The notes under the pieces are model-generated. The model saw only the letters and a list, made by a program, of their open reading frames with translations. It did no database searches and was not told the DNA's origin. A stretch of DNA of 64,000 nucleotides, from the NCBI GenBank assembly GCA_936440205.1, contig OW387133.1, positions 66,030,374-66,094,373 of the forward strand, given 5' to 3'. Made by a program: the position numbers and the translations under genes. Below, piece after piece: positions 42,401-54,400 of this stretch. How positions within the stretch are numbered: position 1 is the stretch's first letter; every line of letters begins with the position of its first letter. This stretch comes from Lepidonotus clava (lineage: Eukaryota > Annelida > Polychaeta > Phyllodocida > Polynoidae).

Positions 42401-45400
42401 ACACCATTTTAAACAAAAGTAGATACCATACAGTATCAAAATAGCAAACATTAAAAAAAGTTTCCAACTGAAAACTCCAGTCCACCAAGTTGTTGAGAGA
42501 GTTACTTCAAATGCACCTTAGAATAGTCCTCAATACAATTTAACATTTCAACATTTATGGGGTCGGGGTAGCCAATGTCGTTGAGGTGTTGGTACCACTC
42601 TTTGGCGTTGGCAGTAGGTAGGTTAGAGCCCCCCCCCCCCCCCCCATGCAGCAATGACAATTGGACATTTGGATGACCCCTGCATGGAATTATGCCCAAA
42701 TGGTCCACAGGACTACAGTGGAAGAACGTTTAAATAAGTAAACGTAGGGGGCCAAACTGAGCCTGTAATAAAATCCCGTTAAAAAATAACATTTAGGCAA
42801 AATAGAAACAAAAAGCTATATTGTTAGTGAAAGTTCTAGAGTTCTATCTATCTGTATGTACTTACAGTTCTGTGGTGTAACAGCATTTACTCATGCAGTC
42901 TTTCTAATATTTTGATTAATGTTTACTGATTCTTTTTTATTTTAAATATGGGACTAAAATCTTCTAGGTCGACAGTCAACCGGTTAGAAAGGTACTTTAA
43001 ATCCACACATTGTTTTCCTGTTTATGTATATTCCAACGAGGAATATGTAGCTTTTAATGATTACAACTTCAGGAGCAGATTATAATTATTTGTAGGATGC
43101 TGATGATCGATGAAAATGATAGCCAAGACGTGCCTTATTACCTATGACAAAATGACTCAGAGGAACAAATTGTAAATAACTCTTTAAAAAGCAGATTTTA
43201 TATTCAAGCACCGGCACTCGTCATTCTTCGAGATACTAGAGCCGTTTGTTGTCGTTGTTTATTCACCGAAGCCACGTTCGTCACGGGTGATTTTCCCGCC
43301 CTCTGCACTTGGCAGACGACATTTGAACTGTTTGTTGGCCGATAGAACTAGACTGTGGAAGCCAAACAGGCCTCATTTACAGCGCGGTGTTCTGTACATT
43401 AACACTTCCTGCTGGTCCGGCGGCCCCATGCAGCTGCTTGTCTTGTCAATATAACGTGAGTTCACCAAAAGCCATAGAATGATTTTTATAAAAGACAACC
43501 AAACCTATCGCCATATAGCAGCTGGGAATTATGTATATCTTTGCGCGTATCGTTTACACATGCTGTCCCAATGAATACCGTTTCCTGTTTTAAGTGTGAA
43601 CTGGGTTAAAAGGCGTCTGCTCTTAATGTAACTAGAACCTGAGTACCTTTTTAAGATCGTGCCTGATGCCAAAATTCTTGCTAAAGAAAAACTTGTATTT
43701 CTCCACAAATATAGACTTGGTATCACATTACTGTTTGTCCAATGCCATAAAATCTTGACCTTTTCCCGAGGTGCCGGTAGCAAGATTCAATTTAAATGTG
43801 GGTATAGAAGTGGCACTTGTCTCAGGGAAGAGCTCAAATCGATCATCCCGTGTAGAGTGGGAGGAGGCGTGTAGTACGACCGGCCGCCACCTGAGAGCCT
43901 CACCGCTATTGATTTACAAAGAGATTTGAACCCAACCCCAAATGTTTCCAGAACGTCAAGTTGGGTATTCTGACTGTTACAAAGTTTACACAACCACGTT
44001 ACAGTGAGTAGCAGATCAATAATGATCACTTTTTCCAATCTGGTACCCATGGCCCACAGGGGCCCGAATTGGTCGTCAAATGTGTGCATTTGGGGGGGGT
44101 GTGCGCGCATCCCAGCGGGCCCGTGTGTTGCCGTGGTGACGGATGATCACTCCTAGTCGCCGTGTTAACACTACAAGCCACCCCCGGGGGGCAGGCTGAC
44201 TCGGCAAATTAGACGCTGATTTGGCCACCATTACCCGCCTCAATTATTCACACTGTTGACCTTATCCATTTGTCGCCCGAACAAATTTGATTAAAAGTGT
44301 TCACACAGGAAGGTGGACGGACGCCGCCGTTTGCTCGCCTCTTGAGGGTTTCCTCTTTGGCGCGGGCACATGCGCAATGGCAAACTTCCGGTTGCGGAAC
44401 ACGTCATTAAAGAGGGTCCTGTTATGTCGGTGGAATGTAACGGCCGAGAAGAGAACGTGACGAGATTAGGCCGGCCATTAAAATAGGTTATAATTTGAGC
44501 CTCAAGCGGAAAAGGCCTAATCTAAGTCAACTTGTGGGCAAATGTTTCCTATCCCAAAACACTCGCTTAGTTTAGACACTATCCTTCAGATCTTAAATTC
44601 AATGAATGGACCCAAAGATTTGTATTTACTTAATGGGTATTTTCTTTCATATGGTTAAGGCTTATGTAAGTACAGAAATAATTGTATAATGGAACTGCAT
44701 GTATTTCAGTTGAAATTGATGATAAACAAATACATGTGGGCCTACATAAAATCTAGAATGTTAAGCCTGTTGTTTAGTGTGCTACAATATACGAGTCTGA
44801 ACTGAGGGAAACTTAATCATATGAAACCCCTTCATCAACCATTGGAGAGCACTCACAATTAACTTGCTGTTTATAAAGTTGTATAACAGCCCCTTATGTC
44901 CCACAAGTAGGTATGTGACCCTGACCACCCTCCCTGTCGCCCCCCACGGCCCGCCCTCCTCCACCTGACTCCTGGGAAGGGGTTGTTGGCTACCGGAATC
45001 CCCTCCCCCTCCTGCCCCGGCAGTGGGTGTTTACGGCGTGAATTATTAACCGGCTCATTATTTTGTGACGGGCTGGTCGTATTTGTGGTGGTGTTTGTGA
45101 TAGGAGCCAGGTGTGAACGACTCGCCCCGTCCAGCCCCACCCAGCCCCGACCCCGCCGTCTCTATCTGGGCGAGTCAATACCGAGGTCAATAAGGTCACC
45201 CTCTGAAGGTCAATGCGTATTGACGAAACGCGTCAACGGCATGATGTCACGTTAGAGATCCAATACGCCTAGGGTAGGACCAAAAAATCATGGTAAAATT
45301 GGACCGGGGTTCGTCTGACACGTTATTGCCAAAGGTTATTCAAGAAATTGTTGCAGTGTGCCTCCTCTAGCTTTGTGAAAATTAGTAGGTGTATGCCTAT

Positions 45401-48400
45401 ATATAACCACACATCTCTGTTTAGATGTATTTATATATCTCATATCTATAAAGAAAAAAAAACAAAGGTCAAATTTGAAAGTTAAAAAGATGAATTTGTT
45501 GAGCGCCACTAGAAGGTCTATATCATTCACTACCCTTTTGCCTGGGCTTTACCGTAGATAACCGCGCATTGGGCGTAAGTTTAGGCCCTGGTCGGGCGAG
45601 CTGCTCGTCCCATTGTCAGGGCGGGGGCAGCTCACCGGGAGGAGGAGGAGGAGGGGGCAGTGTGTCAGGAGTGAGTGACTAGGGTGGCCGTGCTGAGGTG
45701 GAGGCCTAATGAAGAGAGCGAGGGGTCAGTCCCAACTATTACAGCCCCGGCCCCCTGACACTAAGCCGCGCCCGGCCACCGCCACCACCGCTGGCCACCA
45801 CCGCTCGCACCACCGCCGCCTGCACCACCTCTGGCCGCACCACCGCCCTGGTGGCCGGCGGGGATTAGTGGAGCAATCAGGCCACGCGATGTCAGGGGCC
45901 GGCAGGACGAGAGGGGTCGGCGACGGGGGGAGTAGAAACAGAAACACACTCTGTAAGGACAATGAACGCTAGAGCCACACTGCACGAGTTAACAACGAAA
46001 ATACTGTAGGCCTTAATCGATTTTTAAAAAATCGTAAATCTGTTTAATATTTTTTTTCCAGATACAGCATATATAAATTAATCGAACAGTGTTCCTTAAT
46101 TTAGTTTTAATGCATGCATATACAAGTTTGGTTGAAAAAAGTGATGACGCAAGGCTTAATGGTTTGATGAGAAATTGTTGACACTTCACGAAGAAATTTT
46201 AGTAACTTATCATTTTAAATTTCACTTCAGATTCATTAAGTACAAAGTATTATTTCTTGTCTTTTCATTATATTAAAAAGAATGACGTCGGTAATTAGAC
46301 AAGGAGAGCCTATCCGGAAATGATAGTATTTGTGACCGGCTCCTATGTGCCAACTCCCTATACTACTATGTTGAAACTCTTTGATACGATGTTTTGGGTA
46401 TGGTAGCCACGTAATGTGTATTCCTAAGTACACGAAGCACATATTTCAGATTAGTTATTTGAAATCTATGCACTAAAACTATTGAAAATATGTAGTAGAC
46501 ATTCGGACCTCCCTCCAGCGTGTGACCTCTTCCTCCAGCCCGGTCCCTTCAAACAAAGTTTCCTCCAGGCGCGGCCTGAGGCTGTTGGCCGGGCGTCCGT
46601 CGGGGGGGGGGGGGGGTGGTGACCCTCTCCCCTGGTCACTAATGCCGGCCACAGGAGGTGTCGGCTAATGGCCGCCTGCTCCAGGTTAGCAGTGCCTGCC
46701 CTCCTCCTCCTGCACCCCGACCCCCACCACCTAATAAAGTAGCCACCAGCCCGCGGTCCTTTACAATGGCCACAGGCCAGCGCCCGGTCTGACCGGCCCC
46801 CACAAATAAGGCGAAATGTAACAAGAAAATCAGCCGAATGAAAAGATAATAAGACAGGGGTTGGATCAGGCCCGTCGCCTACAGTGACGGCCAGGGGGCG
46901 GCAGGGGTCAGGGGGTGAGTGGGGGCTGTGGGAGGGGCCCTTGGGTGTGGGGTGGGCAGTGGGGGCACTACACAGGGCACCTAGAGTGGTGGGAATCCAA
47001 TGAGACATCGGCATGGTAACTACCCTCTCTGAATGTACAGTCATGAGCTCGTTATTTCTGTATCCTTTTATGATTCATCTACCCGTCAGCATTGTTAGTA
47101 TTGAAGTCCTTATAAATGAGTTACTTTTAAACTGAAATACCTGTCGTTCAAATGCAATTATCACGTTTTATTGTATGTCAGGGTGTATCGGTGTTCTACT
47201 TCTATTTTCCTGTTGTTAATGTTTTCTTCTTGTTCTCTCGTTGACAGACTGGGAGAAGACGGAAGCCCAGAAGCACCGTGAGAAGCTCTTGTTAGACGAG
47301 TTGGTCGGCATCGTAAATAAACGGGACGAGCTCGTGCAGCACCTTGACAACCAGGAGCGGGCGTAAGTAGAGCCTCCCCGATTTATATAGACTACGTCGA
47401 GGCTATACCTGATTGCTTTATGTAGAGTAAATTACATTAGATATATTCAACATACTGTGTTGGACACTAACTTTTTAGGCTGTCGGCCAACAGGGCCGAT
47501 TTTTCCAAAATACAGTCGGCCCTGACAGCTTATGGTTGGCCCTGACTTTTTTTGTAACTGCTCTCATAAGAGGCAAGGAAAAACATGTAAAATATGGTCA
47601 GAAAAAAATAATTAAAAGATCATTGGAAAAAAAAGTGCCCATATCCCTGTTAGCCATCATGGCCAATTTGATACTATTTTTGGTGAAAATTGTTGGCCCT
47701 GCTCTCAAATTGTCATCCATTGGCCAACGGGCCGGTGTTAATGGCAAACACTGAACATATATATACATCAGTGGTGAGGAAATTGTAGAGTGAGGAAAAT
47801 GTAGAATGATAAAAACAATTGTCACATTTAGTTTCAATATCAAATATAAGTATGACCTTTACCAGTATTGAATTAAATTGTTGTTTTATGTGTGTTATAT
47901 CATCGAGTCATGAGAGGAACTTGATATAATTTTAACTCATTGCGTAAATCTAATGACAGTATTTTTACGCTCGAAAAAAAAATTTTGATCATTAATAATC
48001 TACTACAAACACGTCTGGAAACTATGTATGGTAAAATGGACATAAACTGTTGCCGATGAGAGCGGACCCTTACCTCACAGCTGGCCTTAAGTCGGCTGTA
48101 AATACAAACCGAAAACAGAGCCTAAATCAATCCTTGACAAAGTGACCTCAGTCCGTACCGACATGGCCCGCCAACCAGCCACCACTCAGCACCAAAACAC
48201 AAACAGAAACCCGGTACCGCGTCTAACCGAGACTTAATGTCAGCCCAATAGTCGGTAACGACGTCGGCCCCTTTGAGGGTTTGATCGGGGCGAGGTTTAG
48301 AGTCCTGGATCCCAACCCGCAGCAGCCTGCTTGAAATATAGTCAAGATATATCACCGCACCGCAGACGGGGAAATCTGTTGTCAAAACAGGATTTGTGTG

Positions 48401-51400
48401 GTAATTTGCATCTGGAGGGGGAATTAGCGGTGTCGGTGGTGAAGCCCAGGAGGAGGGGGTGGTTCCTCCTGTTTGGGGCGCCTGGAGGGGGAGATGAGGG
48501 GCTCGTAGCAACAGTTGTCATGCAGGAGGCCCTTTATAGAGCCTTTCTGTGTGCGTTATATTCCCCCTACTAGCAGAACATTGCCTGTTTTACCACACCT
48601 AACTTTACCACTTTTAGGTTGGTCTGTAATGTCAGAAATAGATCTTCTGTATTTCGGCTGCGAAACTTTGGATTCCGAACGTATCGGAAGTTCATAGAAT
48701 CATAAGACATTAAAACATTGAATAAATGTGTTTTAGTTCTTGGATTTCTGGATACTGTGGAACGTCTGGAAGGATTTTCAGTAGAATCAAGCCCCATACC
48801 CACTAGGCCACTTTTTGTGGGATCGGCGTCGGCGTCGGCGTACTCGTCGGCATACTCGTCGGCCGATGAGTATGCCGACTTGAATACCCACACACAATCG
48901 GCGTACTCGTCGGCGTACTCGTCGGCCGTCGGCGCCGACCAGTACGCCGACGAGTACGCCGATCCTTATTAAGCATGTTTGATAATTTTACGCCGACGCC
49001 GACGCCAACGGCCGACGGAGGTGGGCGTCGGCCGACGTCCCGTCGCCCAGTGGGTACGGCGCTTCAGACTATGTGATATAAACCACCACAGTTTGAAGAA
49101 ATCTAGCCAAAAAAGACTAGGCCCTCGTAGGTTCTAATATATTGCAATGCATGAGCCACTGGCGGAACAGACAGACCCATTATGGAAAGAAAAGGTCTCC
49201 ATCATTTTTAGTTGCCTCGGGTCTCTTCATTTCTTAGAAGGATCCAAGAAAGTGGTGTGAGGTAAATATCCCCTTTATTGACAACTGCCCACACTTTCCC
49301 TGGAGTTAAAATTCAACACTGTTTAGACTTATCTCGAATATCGTGGATCTGGTAGACGCGGGCTTCTCATATATCCTGGTCCATTTCTGCCACTTTGAAA
49401 TACGAAGATCAAGCTGAAATATGACCACCGAATCCCACCTCCCCGGCGCATGGCGGACGGTCATGAGCCCTAAGAAAAAGCCGATTTTTCCGGTAAAGGT
49501 GTGAAAATTGCGATTACCGTCGACCCCTCCGACCTCCAATGACAAAGCAGAATTTCTGACAAAAGCTGGGGTTCCGTGTGTGATTGGCATAGGGAATTGT
49601 CTCGTCTGCGGTTTTAATATGCATACATTATGATATATGTTGACATAATGTTTTATATGTGTGCTCCTATTTACATATACACACTACAGGTGTCCGACCA
49701 GCGTAATGTTGTCCTGACATTTCCACAGTTCGCCGTTTGTTCTCGGTCGACAAAAACCCTGAATGTTTATCACTCTCCTCATCCGCGGGGTGTGATCCAC
49801 ATGATCGCCGACTTAACTCTTTGTCCACTGACCCCCCTCTCTCCCCATAAAGGATCCCAGTCAAAAGGGGTTAAACCCCGAGATTTGACCTGAGTCATAG
49901 TCGTAGCTTTGGTGATAATCTCCTCCTGGTAGACCACATACGTGTGGTGTAGGTGAGGTTGGGCACGTCGACATGGGCAGAGATAGATCGATGCCATAAA
50001 CGATGATTTATTTATAATTTGAGCCTGGCGAAAAAAGACGGGCTCAAATGGCAGACATGCCTTTGGGATAGGGGGAACCCCCGCTGTAGGTAAGGGGAGG
50101 AGGCGGGGAGCTGTGTGTTTTGGGTGTGTGTGGGTCGGGGGGGGGTCTAGAATTTGGGTATTCCGGCCGGAGAGGGGTCCGCTCCCACCGGCCCTGCCAC
50201 GACCAAACACCGACCAAATCCCAGCGAACACTTGCTCAAAATTCATGGCGGGTGCGGACCGGGAAGGAGGTGACTTATGCCACCACCTTTACCTGCTGGA
50301 GGTGTGCGTCCTGTTCACACCCCCACCTACATAAACAGCGGCCCCGGGCCCGGCGCGCCCCTCGGCCCGCCCAGGGCCCTGTGCCCCTCTCTGTGTGCCC
50401 TCTCTATATAGCACTCTTCAGAGTCAATAACGCACACGGCTCGCCTTTCTTAATCTCATAAGCGGCCGGCTAGGTAGAAATCAGCGCGGTTTAAAGGGGG
50501 TATTTCCATAGTTGTGGAGAGTCCCGTCGTACTGTATAGCAGAAGGCCCATTGAGGCCTGTGCTGGGATCCCTGACCCCAATGAAGCCGTCGACACACGG
50601 TCCACACGGTCAGGGCGGGGGTTTCCCTCACCGACCAGCACTTATTCACATCATGAATGAAAATTTGTCGAGAATTGGTGTCGGGGGACTGAAGGTCCCC
50701 GGGGTCAGGGGAGCATGGCGGCACCAAATATTTAGCGGGAGGAGGCCCCGGCCGTGGACAATGTACAATAGGCTCCCCTTGTTGGGGGCCTCGACGGGCG
50801 AATTCCACGCCTGGTGAAATCCCCGCACCACGACCAGGGGTTGGGTGGGCTGGTGTCTCACCGGAGGAGTGGGAGGGATGGCAGGTAGAGAGGAGAGGGC
50901 CTGGAGAAGGGCGAGAGTCTGAACGGAAAGGGGGAAGGGCTTGAAGGGGGAGGCTGCTAGTGGGACGTGTGATGATCCAGGCTAATCCAGATTGGTTCAA
51001 TTGATGAGGCTAATGCACATTTTAAACCGAGAAAATACATGCATTGCAAGAGTACATAGGCATAGTACATCTTCAACACACACTTTACCCACTCGATTTT
51101 TAGTTATTCCCTTCCGGAGTCTGGCAGTAAATGTCTTAAAAGATCTAGTGGAAAACAGTTTATATTTTATTTCTGCACATTTTGGCAATATGGTCATAGC
51201 TTTACCTTTTTGCCATGCTGTATATTGGGGAGTAAAACTGTGAACATGGGGGCTGCAATCATGAAGTTCGAAACGAAGCTTGATCTAGATGGAATACTCA
51301 AAATATGTAATTTATTAGATAAGATATAAATTAGAATCCAATAGACAAAAAGTATACAGTCATGGTGAGCGTTGCAAACATGCGACGAAATACTTGTGAT

Positions 51401-54400
51401 ACTCCTTTTAGTATCAGACCGTATACTTGAGATCTACCTACTAAAGGTAGGTACAATATCTAGATTAAAAAGTTTCAAATGCAGTCAAACAGTCTAGCCG
51501 AAAAAAATAGAACAGTTTTTAAAAATAAAGAAAAACCCAAGACAGATCAGAACCACAATTTCAGATTCCAGATGTCTTGTTTGCTGTGGAAACATGTCTC
51601 AACTTGTGCCGTGATTGATGCAGTTTTTGTGACAATAACATCATTGTGACGCCGTTTTCCCCTGTCATAATCAATTTTAGTCACATGTTACTGTCATATA
51701 AACGGAAATCCACCTCGAGGGTCTGAACGTGACGGGAGTGAGCAAGGCGCCCGGCGGAGGGTGGTCTGGTTTGAGCAATGAAGATATTAGTTACAGCCAA
51801 GTATACACTGGGTAAAATGACAGGGACCCTGCGCAGGTCGTGCTCTGAAGTGACAGTCTCCCCATATAAAGGACAGAGTCGCACACGTTTCTTTAGCATC
51901 ATTGTAGACCGTTTTGATCCATATAACAAGGGTCGCCTTTGACATGAACCTTGAAATTTACACATGAAAAGGAAGTTGTCCCACCCATCGAGTGTATGGA
52001 TCGTGGGATAGACCCGTATACTGAAGTACATTTGGACGAATGCCCTCTTCTGAATATAACTGATAATGATCATAACTGTGACACTATAATATGTATACTA
52101 TACACACGTGCATGGGAAATTACAAAATGTCTTTTTGTATAATATTTCAGAAAGGGCTGTTTGGCTACCATTCCATAGGCTTACTACCCCGGCTTACTTC
52201 ATAACTGATCAAGTTGAACTCGACGTCAGCCCACCATGAAGTTGCCGGTTTTTTGTCAAAAGTAAACCAAATTTGTGCAAAGTCATCTGAAAAGCTTATG
52301 CTATTGACACAATACCGCGGGGCAAATGAATTCAATTTCCTGTCCTTTTTAGCCCTAGAGTGCACAGACAATGCCCAAGTTAAAAAATTACCGAGGAAAA
52401 AAACGGAGAAAAGAAAACAATGGCGCGTTAGCGTTGGTTTGGGGCCTGGTGTGGTCGGGGGCTGGGGCCGGCTGGTGGGGAGATGTACGTTTGGAGGACT
52501 TGTCGGGTGTTTGTCCTTCAGCTCTGCCGGCAGGAGGATTGGACAGGGCCCGGCCCCATCTGCCCGGGGTCACCAGCCTCCGAGCTGGCTACAGTGGCAC
52601 AAGTTGCAAACCCTTCTCTACCTCCCTGCCCCTGGGCAACCAGGAACTTGCCTCCAGTAAAACCCTCTGTCCCTCCACGTGCGGGGTGATGGTGGACACG
52701 TGTTGGGAATGGCCCGACGTGTTGTCTGCCCTGGAGGGACATGGAGCTGAGGTAAAAATAACAACATTCAAAAATGCACGTTTTAGGTCTTTAGTGTGTG
52801 GCTCGTGGGTGGTGGTGGATGTAACCAGTGCAGCGGGCCAAGAGTTAAGCGTTAGGCGGCGGTTGGTGTCTGATGGGTGGGCCTCACCTGATACTAAGTC
52901 TACAAGGTGTGAGTGGGCCGGGGATCACCTGGACCACGCCTTACCTGCCGCACTTAAGTATTGTGGCCACGCGGCCGGCCGGATCAGGTCTTCTAGTCTT
53001 ACGGAGCCGGGCCCGACGTGTGGCGACCAGCCACCACCAGCCCCTTCACTCCGAGTATCCCGGGCCGGGGATACAGGCGGGCCCTGGCCCCCGGCCCCTC
53101 CCTGCAGCCCCAGCACGCAGCCCCATCACAGCCGGCTGACCACGAGCACACACTCACGCCACATTTGCATTGCACGGCTCGGATTCGTCGCGCTAATCCC
53201 AAATGAAAATTTCCCGAACGTTTAGCGGCGGCCGCCACCGGCTTAGCCCCCGCCGATAAGTTTATGAATAATTTACCCCGACAGTCACCAAGTGCATTTT
53301 TCTCATCCCCGCCAAAACACCTGGCTCTTGGGACCCACGTGAGAAAACCGCTGTTCCCTCCTATCGGGGTGCGGAAATCCGCACTCTACAACATTTGTGT
53401 TTCTTCTCAGATCTAAATCCCACTCCAGATGGTATATTTGACCAAAAAGTTAAAAGGTCTCAAGCAGGAATGATCCCCCCATTTAGTGACCTTCGGAGGG
53501 CCTCGTTGAGGTAGCAGACAAAAGGTAGCATTCAGGTATCCCCCCAAATCTGCTTTGTTGTGTGTCAACAGGGTGCACCTCCCGGTGATTACCCGCCGAC
53601 CTATACGTGTAAAATGCCCAGTAACACGGGCCTGGAACCAGCACCCAGGGCCCAGCTGATCTCTGCTGGTGGCCAGAGGTGGTGCCCCGAGTGGGGGTTA
53701 ACCCCGCCCTGGAGTAGGTAGGAGGAGGCTCCTGGCCGTCTCAGCAGGGCGCTGATCCCCAGCCTCAGCTTGTTTAGACCAAGTAGTGTGTGTCATACAG
53801 ACGTCGGCTGTATCTCGGGCCCCCTAAGCCGATTCCTGTGCTTTTTGTCACACTGTAACAATCTCTGTGTTAGCCTTGGTTTTAACGACCTTTATCGGAT
53901 GTAGACGACCGTGTCAACAACTTCAGCGGCCAGAAAGGGCTTCCCCTGAGTCCTTAATGTCATCCTCAGTGTCATCTTTTCCATTCTTCACGTCCCGTCT
54001 ACACACTGGTGTCTCTTTCTTCTATTTTAGATCCCTGAGCCACGATAGCAATCTTTAAGCTCTCCTCTCCAATGATTTTGAAGAGTTCTTTGCCCTCTCT
54101 AAATACATTATCAGTGTCTTGAAATCCAGACATACTTTTCCAAGGAGAACCCCAGTCTTGACCCAGTGTATTCAGACCTCTCATTGACAAGTTAAAATTA
54201 TGCAAAGGGAATCTTATGTCTGCAAAATAAAAAGAATATCGGTGGCTTGGAATCTTTTTCTGTACAAGTTGAACATGTTGGATGGATTCCCCATAAATAG
54301 TGTCCATGGGTGTGACACGTGGTAGGTTTTAGTGCCTTCCCACACGGAGCGCCAGCCGAGTTGGCAGTTGGCGGACCCGCGCACTCCGGCCACAACGGGT

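Noticed and set aside
46466-47044. 192-residue minus frame
   Set aside because: Pro/Gly/Arg-rich translation of a G/C-rich stretch including a homopolymer; no protein-like features.
48718-48972. Tyr-Ser-Ser-Ala / Asp-Glu-Tyr-Ala repeat protein
   Set aside because: Both strands are open because of the 12-base repeat inside a MITE; not a gene.
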